64,000 nt of DNA from Schumannella luteola (lineage in GTDB: Bacteria; Actinomycetota; Actinomycetes; Actinomycetales; Microbacteriaceae). The notes under the pieces are model-generated. The model was given only the letters and a program-made list of their open reading frames with translations. It ran no database searches and was not told the origin of the DNA. Within the stretch, counting starts at the first letter, position 1; every line of letters starts with the position of its first letter. The position numbers and the translations under genes were made by a program. The stretch covers positions 1,054,001 through 1,118,000 of the forward strand of contig NZ_JACBZY010000001.1 of the NCBI RefSeq assembly GCF_013408685.1, given 5' to 3'. Positions 53,241-62,049 of this stretch are shown here, one piece after another.

Positions 53241-53929
53241 CCGTGGACTCCGCCCGGGGCGGAGGCGATGCCTCGCAGCAGCGTCGAGAGGGTGTCGGTG
53301 AAGGTGCCGCGGCCGGCGATGCTCGCCAGCTCGTCCGCCGAGCTCTCCACGCGATGCAGCCCGCGCTGCCGGGCGATATCGCGCAGCGCAGTCGCGTAGC
53401 CGACCATGTCCGGATCGGCGAGGCGTCGACGGGGCAGGTCGAACATCACGTTGCCGACGGTGACCGTGAAGATCTGCCAGAAGGCGCGCACCGCATCGGC
53501 GCCCGAGAGGCCGCCGTGCTCGAGCGCACCGAGCACCGCCTCCTGAAGCCGGGCGAGACCGACGGAGCCGCGAGGAATCGGCCGGTCGAGCATGATCGGG
53601 GCGATCTCCGCGTGCGCCAGCAGCAGATCGCGCCAGGAGGTCATGATCGTGACGATCCGATCGCGCCAGTCCTCGTCGAACGAGGAGGGGATCTCCATGC
53701 GTGCGAGCACCCACAGCACCATCTGGTCGAGCAGATCGTCTTTCGAGTCCACATAGCGGTAGAGCGTCATGGGCGACAGGCCGAGCTCGGTGGCGAGCGT
53801 CCGCATCGAGAGCGTCTCCAGCCCGTCGCGCGCGGCGATCGCGATCCCGGCTTCGACGACGGTCGACGAGGAGATCGCGCCGCGTCGAGGGCGCCCCTGA
53901 TTCGCGGCCCGCGAGCCCTGCGGTGTCAT
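53237..53929 (-). CDS. TetR-family transcriptional regulator, paralogue 2
   Basis: A 230-residue repressor. The helix-turn-helix is GLETLSMRTLATELGLSPMT then LYRYVDSKDDLLDQM. The sensor domain contains IVTIMTSWRDLLLAHAEIAP and AFWQIFTVTVGNVMFDLPRR, closely matching paralogue 1. A TAGATT box (53936-53941, minus strand) lies six bases before the ATG, implying leaderless transcription. It sits just downstream of the FMN oxidase gene on the same strand but with its own promoter. It may control the M24-MFS-oxidase operon through the TACGG boxes. Confidence 0.88.
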   Translation of the reverse strand: MTPQGSRAANQGRPRRGAISSSTVVEAGIAIAARDGLETLSMRTLATELGLSPMTLYRYVDSKDDLLDQMVLWVLARMEIPSSFDEDWRDRIVTIMTSWRDLLLAHAEIAPIMLDRPIPRGSVGLARLQEAVLGALEHGGLSGADAVRAFWQIFTVTVGNVMFDLPRRRLADPDMVGYATALRDIARQRGLHRVESSADELASIAGRGTFTDTLSTLLRGIASAPGGVHG

Positions 53930-53960
53930 CGCGCAAATCTACAGCGCTGCGGCGCGCGCC

Positions 53961-55220
53961 TCACCGTGCCGCCGCACCGCTCGCCGCGGCCGCGTCGCCC
54001 GTCGCAGCCAGCACGCTGACGTGCCGAGATTCGAGCTCGCCGAGGTTGCGCGCCCCCAGCAGCTTCATCGTCCGTCGGATCTCGTCGGAGAGGATCTCGA
54101 TCGCGCGGTCGACTCCGGCGCGGCCGCCCGCCATGAGGCCATACAGGTACGCCCGGCCGATCAGCGTGAAGTCGGCGCCCAGCGCGATCGACGCGACGAT
54201 GTCGGCGCCGTGCATGATCCCGGTGTCGACCGCGATCTCCGTGTGCGCCCCGACCTCGCGAGCCACCGTCGGCAGCAGACGGAACGGCACCGGCGCCCGG
54301 TCGAGCTGCCGGCCGCCGTGATTCGAGAGCACGATGCCATCGACACCGTGATCGACCAGCATCGTCGCGTCGGCGAGCGTCTGCACTCCCTTGACGACGA
54401 GGTGCCCCGGCCACATGTCGCGGATCGCCCCGAGATCGGCCGGTGAGACTGTGGGATCCATCGCCGAGTCCAGAAGCTGTCCGACGGTTCCGCCGGTCGA
54501 CGTGAGCGACGCGAACTCGAGTTTCGGGGTGGTGAGCAGGTCGATCCACCACCACGGCCGCGGCAGCGCATCCAGCACCGTGCTCGCCGTCAGCTGCGGC
54601 GGGATCGAGAAGCCATTGCGCTTGTCGCGGAGCCGCGCTCCCGCGACCGGGGTGTCGACGGTGAACATCAGGGTGTCGAACCCTGCCCGCGCGGCGCGCT
54701 CGACGAGGTCGTAGGAGATGTCGCGCTCGCGCATCATGTAGAGCTGGAACCAGTTGCGCCCCGCAGGATTGGCCGCCGCGACCGACTCGATGGTCGACGT
54801 GCCGAGCGTCGACAGAGTGAAAGGGATGCCAGCGGCGCCGGCTGCGCTGGCGCCGGCCAGCTCTCCCTCGGTCTGCATGAGCCGCGTGAACCCGGTCGGC
54901 GCGATGCCGAAGGGCATCGACGACGGTCCGCCGAAGATCGTCTGGGTCGTGTCGACGTCGCTGACGTCGCGCAGGATCCCCGGATGGAACTCGATCTGCT
55001 GGAAAGCCCGGCGGGCGCGGAGCAGCGAGATCTCCTCTTCGGCCGCGCCGTCGGTGTAGTCGAAGGCGGCACGGGGTGTCCGGCGCCGCGCGACCGTGCG
55101 CAGGTCGTGGATGGTGAGCGCGGCGTCGAGACGCCGGCGGCGTGCGTCGAGCTGGGGTCGTCGAAAGCGGAGCAGTTCGGCGAGCTCTGCGGGCTGGGGC
55201 AGCTGACGGCGGACCATCAT
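53961..55220 (-). CDS. FMN-dependent alpha-hydroxy acid oxidase/dehydrogenase
   Basis: A 419-residue TIM-barrel flavoenzyme of the lactate/mandelate/glycolate oxidase family. Motifs: [50 protein letters not shown], the flavin lysine in [13 protein letters not shown], the active-site [12 protein letters not shown] (H301), and [19 protein letters not shown]. The ATG overlaps the MFS stop by ATGA, so it is coupled to the transporter. Together with the M24 hydrolase it suggests uptake, cleavage and oxidation of a hydroxy-acid-containing compound (inference). Confidence 0.9.
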   Translation of the reverse strand: MMVRRQLPQPAELAELLRFRRPQLDARRRRLDAALTIHDLRTVARRRTPRAAFDYTDGAAEEEISLLRARRAFQQIEFHPGILRDVSDVDTTQTIFGGPSSMPFGIAPTGFTRLMQTEGELAGASAAGAAGIPFTLSTLGTSTIESVAAANPAGRNWFQLYMMRERDISYDLVERAARAGFDTLMFTVDTPVAGARLRDKRNGFSIPPQLTASTVLDALPRPWWWIDLLTTPKLEFASLTSTGGTVGQLLDSAMDPTVSPADLGAIRDMWPGHLVVKGVQTLADATMLVDHGVDGIVLSNHGGRQLDRAPVPFRLLPTVAREVGAHTEIAVDTGIMHGADIVASIALGADFTLIGRAYLYGLMAGGRAGVDRAIEILSDEIRRTMKLLGARNLGELESRHVSVLAATGDAAAASGAAAR

Positions 55221-56533
55221 CCCTCCGTCCTCGCGTCGACGGCGTCCGGTGTCACCGTGAGCGGCTGTCGACGAAGCGAGACCAGCGCGATGGCGGCGCT
55301 CACGACGAGGCACGCGGCCATCACGCCGAGCGGGACCTGGTAGGCGCCGGTCGCGTCCCGCAGCCACCCGGTGAAGTAGCCGGCGATGAATCCGCCGAGG
55401 CTGCCGACCGTGTTGATCAGCGCGAGTCCGGCCGCCGCCGCGGCGCCGGTGAGTGACCCGGTGGCGAAGCTCCAGAACACGGGGATGGCGGCGTAGATGC
55501 CGACGGCGGCGACGATGATGCCGCCCAGCAGCACGGGGAACGACGTGCCCCCCAGAGCGCACACGAGCACGCCGACGCCGCCGATTCCCGCTGGCAAGGC
55601 GTAGTGCCACGGCCGCAGTCCTCGCTTCTGACAGAAGCGGCTCCACCCGAAGGAGGCCAGCGCGCCGAGCGTGAACGGGATGAAGGTGACCAGGTTCACC
55701 GCGGCCTCGCCACCGCCGTCGACGGCCGAGGTGAGCAGCGGCAGGAAGAAGCTGATCGCGAACATGGGGAAGGTGAGCAGCAGGAAGATGCCGGCGAGTC
55801 GCAGGGTGACGACGCTGCGCAGCGCCGCTGCGAACGTGCGGGATCCATGGTGATTCGCGGACGCCCGATCGCTCGCGCCCTCCATCGCCTGCTTCTCCTC
55901 GTCGGTGAGCCACCGGGCGTCTCGGGGTCGAGACGGGAGCAGGAAGATCACGACGATGCCGAGCGCGGTCGCCGCCAGCCCTTCGGCCGCGAACATGAAC
56001 CGCCAGCCATCGAGCCCGAAGGTCTCGCTTCCGTGGTGGATGAGCCAGTTCGAGACGGGGCCCCCGATCGCGGTCGAGAGCGGGACGGCGACGTAGTAGA
56101 TGCCGAGCACGAGAATTCGTTGCGGCCCGCTGAACCAGAGCGAGATGTAGAGCAGGATGCCGGGCAGCAGGCCGGCTTCAGCGACGCCGAGCAGCACCCG
56201 GGCGATGGCGAAGGTCGGGAAGTCGGTCACGAGGGCGTGGGCGGCGGCGACGAGTCCCCAGGTGATCGCGATGCGCGAGATCCAGGTGCGGGCGCCGACC
56301 CGGTACATGACGTAGTTGCTCGGGATCTCCAGCAGCACGTAGCCGATGAAGAACACGGCGACGCCGATCCCGTAGGTGAGCGCGGTGAGTCCGATGTCGG
56401 GATTCATCGTCGGCGCAGCGAAGCCGACATTCACGCGGTCGAGGTAGTTGATGAAGAGCAGCAGAATCAGAATCGGCAGAAGCCGTCGAATGGCCTTGCT
56501 GTTGGCTCGCTGAAGCGGGGTGTTCGACGTCAT
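55217..56533 (-). CDS. MFS transporter, ACS (anion:cation symporter) family
   Basis: A 438-residue, twelve-helix symporter for organic anions. Helix 1 contains the family mark [20 protein letters not shown]; the first half has [20 protein letters not shown] and [20 protein letters not shown]. The C-terminal half ends [20 protein letters not shown]. It lies 2 nt after the M24 gene and is coupled to the FMN oxidase. It is the intact counterpart of the frameshifted transporter at 51054. Confidence 0.92.
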   Translation of the reverse strand: MTSNTPLQRANSKAIRRLLPILILLLFINYLDRVNVGFAAPTMNPDIGLTALTYGIGVAVFFIGYVLLEIPSNYVMYRVGARTWISRIAITWGLVAAAHALVTDFPTFAIARVLLGVAEAGLLPGILLYISLWFSGPQRILVLGIYYVAVPLSTAIGGPVSNWLIHHGSETFGLDGWRFMFAAEGLAATALGIVVIFLLPSRPRDARWLTDEEKQAMEGASDRASANHHGSRTFAAALRSVVTLRLAGIFLLLTFPMFAISFFLPLLTSAVDGGGEAAVNLVTFIPFTLGALASFGWSRFCQKRGLRPWHYALPAGIGGVGVLVCALGGTSFPVLLGGIIVAAVGIYAAIPVFWSFATGSLTGAAAAAGLALINTVGSLGGFIAGYFTGWLRDATGAYQVPLGVMAACLVVSAAIALVSLRRQPLTVTPDAVDARTEG

Positions 56534-56535
56534 CG

Positions 56536-57729
56536 TCAGTCTCCGGTTTCGATCAGGGTGCGTGTTCCCGGTGCCGTGGTGAGGTTGGTCGCTCCGTCGC
56601 GACCGAGGTGGATCAGGTCTTCGATGTGGTAGCCCTGCACGGGGTCGACCCAGCCGAGCTCGATCTGCAGCGTCATCCCCTCGACGAGCGGCTCGTCGTA
56701 CTCGACCGTGAGCTGCGGCTCCTCATGCAGCACCAAGCCGATGCCGTGCCCGACGATCCCCCAGCGGAATTCCTCGCCGAGGCGCTCGTACTCGCGCCGA
56801 GCAAGGTCGACGAGCTCGGAGGCGACGACGCCGGGGCGCAGGCTGTCGACGATGACGTCGTGCACGGCCGAGATCCGATCGAAACGGGTGCGCTGCGCGC
56901 GGGTCGCTCGCCCCACTACGGCAGTCCGTGCGATGTCGGAGCAGTAGCCGTCGATCCGCACCCCCCAGTCGGAGCGGATCAGCATCCCCTCCTCCAGCAC
57001 GGAGTCGCTCGGCCACGGGTGCCACTGTCCGGCCCGGCACCCGCCGCCGAAGACGGAGTGGGTGAGCTCAGCGGCGCCGTCGCGGAACAGCGCGTCGGTG
57101 ATGCGCGAGGCCACTTGGCGCTCCGTGTCGCCCGGGCGGATGCTGCGAAGGCCGTCCCCGAGATGAAGCGCGGTGAGGCGGTTGACGTGCGTGAGGCGCT
57201 CGACTTCCGCCGGGGTCTTCACGGCACGGATCGCGTTGAGCAGGGGCCACGCATCGCCGGTGCTCGTCTCGGGGAGCAGGTGGCGCAGGCCCTCCGTGAC
57301 CTTGACGGGGGTGGCGCGGTATTCGACTCCGATCCGTGCCCGAGTCAGGCCGCGTTCGCGCAGAACGTCGGCCACCACCTCGACCATGTGCTCATGCTCA
57401 CCGCGGTAGCCGCGGATGTCGGTGATGAACGGCCGGGTCTCCTCGGGTGCCCAGGTGTCGGTCGCGACGCCGTTCCAGTTGTCGGCGCGCGCGGCGGGAA
57501 CGACGTAGACGGGGTCGCCGCCAGATGGCCAGACGACGATGTGCAGACGCTCCCACGTCAGCCGCATGTCGGGGTGATAGAAGCCAGAGAGGTAGTGCGT
57601 GTTCTCGGGCCACGTCGAGACGATCACATCGAAATCGCTTGCGGCGATGAGACGGCGGATGCGTTCGACGTCGGCGTAGCGGCTCGGACCGAGCTGCGCT
57701 CCGTCGCGAGCTTGGATGGCGCTCATCAT
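56536..57729 (-). CDS. M24-family metallopeptidase (prolidase/creatinase-like)
   Basis: A 397-residue pita-bread-fold hydrolase. The N-terminal creatinase-type domain (FDVIVSTWPENTHYLSGFYH) is followed by the catalytic domain. Its metal ligands are visible: the two Asp in IRSDWGVRIDGYCSDIAR, the His in VGHGIGLVLHEEP, Glu in LQIELGW and Glu in YHIEDLI. It may cleave X-Pro dipeptides or a C-N bond in a small amide. AGGAGG lies 10 nt before the ATG at 57729 (or 13 before the second ATG). First gene of the M24-MFS-oxidase operon, under the TACGG operators. Confidence 0.9.
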   Translation of the reverse strand: MMSAIQARDGAQLGPSRYADVERIRRLIAASDFDVIVSTWPENTHYLSGFYHPDMRLTWERLHIVVWPSGGDPVYVVPAARADNWNGVATDTWAPEETRPFITDIRGYRGEHEHMVEVVADVLRERGLTRARIGVEYRATPVKVTEGLRHLLPETSTGDAWPLLNAIRAVKTPAEVERLTHVNRLTALHLGDGLRSIRPGDTERQVASRITDALFRDGAAELTHSVFGGGCRAGQWHPWPSDSVLEEGMLIRSDWGVRIDGYCSDIARTAVVGRATRAQRTRFDRISAVHDVIVDSLRPGVVASELVDLARREYERLGEEFRWGIVGHGIGLVLHEEPQLTVEYDEPLVEGMTLQIELGWVDPVQGYHIEDLIHLGRDGATNLTTAPGTRTLIETGD

Positions 57730-57745
57730 ATGCTCTCGACCTCCT

Positions 57746-57778
57746 GTACGGCGTAAGTGTTATTTATACGGTGTATAC
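57746..57778. promoter_or_regulatory. Promoter and paired operator of the M24-MFS-oxidase operon
   Basis: GTACGGCGTAA (57746-57756) and ATACGGTGTATAC (57766-57778) are two related boxes with TACGG starts 20 bp apart, flanking an AT-rich stretch with TATAAA on the minus strand. The first box nearly equals that at 52488-52498. A TetR-type operator shared by both regulons is likely. Confidence 0.62.
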
Positions 57779-57995
57779 CTCGGGCGCAACAGGAGGTCGA
57801 CTGTCATCGCGTCATCCTCTAAGGGCTTTCGCCCAGCTTTGTGGATCGCGTACAACCGCGCCGCGACCGTCCGACGACGCGTTCGTGGGCCTCCGACGAC
57901 GATTCGCGCGACCCCGCCGACCCCGGCCTACCGTGGCGGAGACAGGGTGAGCGGAGCTGCTGGGAGCCTCCGCGCCCGATCCCGGAGGAACCAGC

Positions 57996-60158
57996 ATGAG
58001 CGTTATCGACGAGCCCGCCACCGAAGCCCTTCCCGCCGGCGGAGCTGCCGACGCCAAGTCCGCGAGCGACAAGGCCGCGGCCGGCGCCGGCAGCGCAGCG
58101 GCGAAGCACGAGAAGTCCGACAAGCACGGCAAGACCGGCACGGTGGATGCGGGCCGCATCGACACGGTCTGGCTCGGCGAGTACCTGCTCGGCAAATGGG
58201 CCGACGACCGCCGCACGAGCCGCGAGCAGCTCAAGGACGAGCGCTACCACCGCATCGACGGCCTCCCGATGCCTGAGCACCGCGAGCGCGTGCTCGGCCA
58301 GCTGCACCGTCTCGTCGCCGACAAGGCCGTGCACCGCGCCTTCCCGACACGGCTCGGCGGCGAGGACAACCACGGCGGTAACATCGCCGCCTTCGAGGAG
58401 CTGCTGCTCGCCGACCCCTCGCTGCAGATCAAGTCGGGCGTGCAGTGGGGCCTGTTCGGCGCCGCGATCCTGCACCTCGGCACCGAGCGCCACCACGACG
58501 CCTACCTGCCGAGCACGATGTCGCTCGAGACGCCGGGCGCGTTCGCGATGACCGAGACCGGTCACGGCTCGGATGTCGCGGCGATCGGCACGACGGCGAC
58601 CTACGACCCTGCGACGCAGGAGTTCGTCATCAACACCCCGTTCCGCGCGGCGTGGAAGGACTACCTCGGCAACGCCGCGAAAGACGGCCGCGCGGCCGTG
58701 CTGTTCGCGAAGCTGATCACGCAGGGCGTCGACCACGGCGTGCACGCCTTCTACGTTCCGATCCGCGACCTCGACGGCGCCTTCCTGCCGGGCGTCGGCG
58801 GTGAGGACGACGGCCTCAAGGGCGGACTCAACGGCATCGACAACGGCCGTCTGCACTTCGACCACGTGCGCATCCCCCGCCTCGATCTGCTCGACCGCTA
58901 CGGCCAGGTCGCCGAAGACGGCACCTACACCTCGCCGATCGCGAGCCCCGGCCGTCGCTTCTTCACGATGCTCGGCACCCTCGTGCAGGGTCGCGTCTCC
59001 CTCGACGGCTCATCGACGCTCGCCTCGAAGGTGGGCCTGACGATCGCGCTGCGCTACGCGAGCGAGCGCCGCCAGTTCGCCGGCGCGGATGCCGAGAACG
59101 AGGTCGTGCTGCTCGACTATCAGCGCCACCAGCGCCGCCTGCTGCCGCGCCTGGCCGAGACTTACGCGATGTCGTTCGCGCACGAGCGCCTGCTCGAGAA
59201 GTTCGACTCGGTGTTCTCGGGCAAGGGCGACACCGACGAGGACCGTCAGGATCTCGAGACCCTCGCCGCCGCACTCAAACCGCTGAGCACCTGGGCCGGA
59301 CTCGACATCCTGCAGGAGTGCCGCGAGGCCTGCGGCGGCGCCGGCTTCCTCGCCGAGAACCGCTTCACCCAGCTGCGGGCCGACCTCGACGTCTACGTGA
59401 CGTTCGAGGGCGACAACAACGTGCTGCTGCAACTCGTCGCGAAGCGCCTGCTCGGCGACTACGCCGCGAAGCTGTCGAAGGCGGATGCGGGCGACATCGC
59501 CGGCTTCGTCGCCGGCCAGGTCGGGGATGCGGCGCTCAACCGCTCGGGTCTGCGCAAGGTCGCGCAGGCGGTCGCCGACTTCGGCTCGACCGCCCGCTCG
59601 GTCGGCATGGTGCGCGACGAGGCCTCGCAGCGCCAGCTGCTCACCGACCGGGTGCACACCATGGTCGGCGAGGTGGCGCTGCGACTGCGCGGCGCATCCA
59701 AGCTCTCGGCGGAGGCCGCGGCCGAGCTGTTCAACGCGAACCAGGACGAGCTCATCCAGGCGGCGCGTGCGCACGCCGAGCTGCTGCAGTGGGAGTCGTT
59801 CACGGATGCACTCGGCTGGGTCGAGCACCCGGGCACCAAGCAGAAGCTGACCTGGCTGCGTGACCTCTTCGGCTTCACGCTGATCGAGAAGCACCTCGCC
59901 TGGTACCTGATGCACGGGCGCCTGTCGGCGTTCCGTGCGCAGGCGATCACCGACTACATCGACGACCGGCTGCTGCCGCGCCTGCGTCCGCACGCGCTCG
60001 ATCTGGTCGACGCGTTCCAGCTCGAGCCGGAGCACCTGCGCGCGCCGATCGCGACCGGCGCCGAGAAGCAGCGGCAGGACGAGGCGCGCGACTACTACGC
60101 GGCGCTGCGCGCCTCGGGTCAGGCGCCGACGCCCGAGAAGTCGCCGAAGAAGCGCTAG
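57996..60158 (+). CDS. Acyl-CoA oxidase/dehydrogenase family enzyme
   Basis: A 720-residue, peroxisomal-type acyl-CoA oxidase-like flavoprotein. After an Ala/Lys-rich N-terminus (1-50) come the N-terminal helical domain (PTRLGGEDNHGGNIAAFEEL), the FAD-contacting AMTETGHGSDVAAIGTTATY, and the middle beta domain (FDHVRIPRLDLLDRYGQV). The C-terminal domains contain the catalytic-base region VTFEGDNNVLLQLVAKRLLG (E471). The length (about twice ordinary acyl-CoA dehydrogenases) and the GDN motif point to the oxidase subgroup, which passes electrons to oxygen in beta-oxidation. GGAGG precedes the ATG; TACCGT near 57930 is a likely -10. A large hairpin follows the gene. Confidence 0.92.
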   Translation: MSVIDEPATEALPAGGAADAKSASDKAAAGAGSAAAKHEKSDKHGKTGTVDAGRIDTVWLGEYLLGKWADDRRTSREQLKDERYHRIDGLPMPEHRERVLGQLHRLVADKAVHRAFPTRLGGEDNHGGNIAAFEELLLADPSLQIKSGVQWGLFGAAILHLGTERHHDAYLPSTMSLETPGAFAMTETGHGSDVAAIGTTATYDPATQEFVINTPFRAAWKDYLGNAAKDGRAAVLFAKLITQGVDHGVHAFYVPIRDLDGAFLPGVGGEDDGLKGGLNGIDNGRLHFDHVRIPRLDLLDRYGQVAEDGTYTSPIASPGRRFFTMLGTLVQGRVSLDGSSTLASKVGLTIALRYASERRQFAGADAENEVVLLDYQRHQRRLLPRLAETYAMSFAHERLLEKFDSVFSGKGDTDEDRQDLETLAAALKPLSTWAGLDILQECREACGGAGFLAENRFTQLRADLDVYVTFEGDNNVLLQLVAKRLLGDYAAKLSKADAGDIAGFVAGQVGDAALNRSGLRKVAQAVADFGSTARSVGMVRDEASQRQLLTDRVHTMVGEVALRLRGASKLSAEAAAELFNANQDELIQAARAHAELLQWESFTDALGWVEHPGTKQKLTWLRDLFGFTLIEKHLAWYLMHGRLSAFRAQAITDYIDDRLLPRLRPHALDLVDAFQLEPEHLRAPIATGAEKQRQDEARDYYAALRASGQAPTPEKSPKKR

Positions 60159-60193
60159 CCGCGCGACGCGCCCGCCGCATCCGCGTTCTCCGC

Positions 60194-60261
60194 TGAGGGG
60201 TCGCGATCGGCGTGAGAGGACAGCCCTGCGGAGCGCCCCTCGCGCCGATCGCGACCCCTCA
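60194..60261. repeat. Perfect 19-bp inverted repeat after the acyl-CoA oxidase gene
   Basis: TGAGGGGTCGCGATCGGCG (60194-60212) and its exact complement (60243-60261) flank a 30-nt loop. It may terminate the oxidase transcript and insulate the iron-regulated promoter 45 bp downstream. The perfect long arms and internal GCGATCGC-like core also suit a dispersed palindromic element. Confidence 0.8.
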
Positions 60262-60306
60262 CGCGTGTGGGCAGAGTCCGGATGCGAGTGATTGTCTTAA
60301 TGAGGG

Positions 60307-60334
60307 TTACCTTACTAAGGTAAGGGTTACCTAA
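60307..60334. promoter_or_regulatory. DtxR/IdeR iron box of the HtaA locus
   Basis: TAAGGTAAGGGTTACCTAA (60316-60334) matches 15 of 19 consensus positions. It overlaps a second perfect 17-bp dyad, TTACCTTACTAAGGTAA (60307-60323). TTGTCT (60292-60297) with TAAGGT (60316-60321) could be the promoter, covered by the repressor. It lies 17-45 bp before the GTG start. Confidence 0.8.
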
Positions 60335-60350
60335 AGAAAGGGAATCACTC

Positions 60351-61769
60351 GTGGATTCGACGACCCGACGGCGGATGACCCCCACCATCCGTCGCACCCT
60401 CGGCGCAGTGACCGCCGGGGCTCTCGCGCTGGGCGGCCTCGCCCTCACCGCCGCACCCGCCTCGGCGCAGGTGTGGGACCCGAGCACCATCAGCGACGCG
60501 ACCCTCACCTGGGGCATGAGCGGCGAGACCGGCGGTGGCGCCTTCTTCGGCGGCTGCAACTTCCTCTCCGCCGGCACCGCAGGCAACACCACCGCGTCGC
60601 GCGTGTGGACTGAGGCCGACGGCTTCTTCAAGACCACCGACGGCAACGTCACGATCACGAAGAACGATGCCGCCAATGGCGTCACCAACGCGACCTGGGC
60701 CAACAAGTGCCAGGATGCCGACGGCAAGGCGGTGTCGGCGAGCTCGACGACCTCGCTGACCGGCATCCGCGCCGTCGTCAGCGGCGGAACCGGCAAGATC
60801 GCCGAGGACGGCGCGTACTCGGTGTCGTGGAACGGCTCGTTCACGGTCGTCTTCTACGGCGGACTCACCTACTGGAGCGCGAGCGACCTCAAGCTGACCG
60901 CCGACGCCGACGGCGACGGCAAGCTCACCGCGACGGCGAGCGGCTACGGCGCGAGCATGGAGGACGCGGGCAAGTGGGTCGCGCTCACTCCCCGCACGAT
61001 CACCCTCGCGAACATCAAGGGCGGGGTCGCCGGTGATTGGGGCATCCCCTCGGTCACTCCCGAGTACAAGGGTGTGAAGGTCACCACCGCCACGACCCCG
61101 CAGACGACCACCGGCGCGAACTGGGGCTCGTTCCCGCAGGACTTCATCGACTTCCAGAACGAGACGGGCCAGTCGAGCTACTGGTACAGCTCGGGCGGCG
61201 CGCGTGACGCGGCCAAGCCGACCACCCCGCTCGTCGTCAGCTGGAAGACGACCACCGACCCGGTGACCCCGACGGAGCCGGCCGACGGCTCGAAGGAGAT
61301 CGGCGTGACGGTTCCGACCGTCGAGGTGCCCGCGACCGGCGCCTTCAGCTGGGCCTTCGCCGACAGCAAGGCCGTCGACCTCGGCACGGCGACGAAGGTC
61401 GGCGAGACCTTCACCGCATCCGGCGACCTGACCCAGGTCAAGGTCACCGACACCCGCGCCGGCGGCTCGGGCGCCTACACCTGGAGCATCTCGGGCCAGG
61501 TCAGCAAGTTCAGCGGCTCGGCCGGCGAGTTCGGCGGCGCGAGCCTCGGCTGGCTGCCCCGCGTGAGCAATGCGGGCACCGGCGTCACCCCCGGGTCCGA
61601 GGTCAAGGCCTCGACCGCGGCGACCGGCGGCCTCGCCTCGAGCGCGACCCTCGCGAAGAGCACCGGCGCCGCCAGCGCTGACGTCGACGCGAAGCTGAAC
61701 CTGGTCATCCCCGGTTCGGCCAAGGCCGGCAAGTACACGGCGACCCTGACGCTGACCGCGCTCAGCTGA
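60351..61769 (+). CDS. Secreted HtaA-domain heme-binding protein
   Basis: A 472-residue exported protein beginning at a GTG with AAGGGA upstream. The signal peptide (GALALGGLALTAAPASAQ) ends near residue 41. One HtaA domain (about 45-290) includes LTWGMSGETGGGAFFGGCNF, YSVSWNGSFTVVFYGGLTYW and the closing GSFPQDFIDFQNETGQSSYW. A ~160-residue beta-rich domain with VEVPATGAFSWAFADS follows. No sortase motif or C-terminal anchor is seen. In corynebacteria HtaA proteins bind heme at the surface and pass it to the HmuTUV importer. An iron box upstream supports iron repression. Confidence 0.87.
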   Translation: MDSTTRRRMTPTIRRTLGAVTAGALALGGLALTAAPASAQVWDPSTISDATLTWGMSGETGGGAFFGGCNFLSAGTAGNTTASRVWTEADGFFKTTDGNVTITKNDAANGVTNATWANKCQDADGKAVSASSTTSLTGIRAVVSGGTGKIAEDGAYSVSWNGSFTVVFYGGLTYWSASDLKLTADADGDGKLTATASGYGASMEDAGKWVALTPRTITLANIKGGVAGDWGIPSVTPEYKGVKVTTATTPQTTTGANWGSFPQDFIDFQNETGQSSYWYSSGGARDAAKPTTPLVVSWKTTTDPVTPTEPADGSKEIGVTVPTVEVPATGAFSWAFADSKAVDLGTATKVGETFTASGDLTQVKVTDTRAGGSGAYTWSISGQVSKFSGSAGEFGGASLGWLPRVSNAGTGVTPGSEVKASTAATGGLASSATLAKSTGAASADVDAKLNLVIPGSAKAGKYTATLTLTALS

Positions 61770-61780
61770 TCGCCGGACCG

Positions 61781-61828
61781 TCGGCGTGAGCGGGGTGGTG
61801 GATGCGCCCACCGCCCCGCTCGCGCCGA
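61781..61828 (+). terminator. Long GC hairpin after the HtaA gene
   Basis: TCGGCGTGAGCGGGGTGGTGG (first 20 bases of the arm at 61781-61801) pairs with the CCCACCGCCCCGCTCGCGCC region (61807-61828) with one or two mismatches and a 5-nt loop, 12 nt after the HtaA stop. The following 61831-61885 segment forms a second, bulged hairpin (CATCCTCA/TGAGGATG). Nothing else is seen in the 280-nt gap. Confidence 0.75.
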
Positions 61829-62049
61829 TACCGCGGCATCCTCATCCGGTCCGGTTCTCTGCAGGACGGAACCGGGTGAGGATGGCGCACGGCTCGTCCT
61901 CTGGACGGGCGGGCTGACGGAGGTCGGGCCGGGGCGTCGCGGGCGGTGGTTCGCGAGCGACACCCTGGCCCGGCATCCTGCCCGGCGCCGGATGCCGCCG
62001 CTCACCGCGTCCTCTCCGCTCTTCCGCCACGATCGTCCGGATCACGCAC

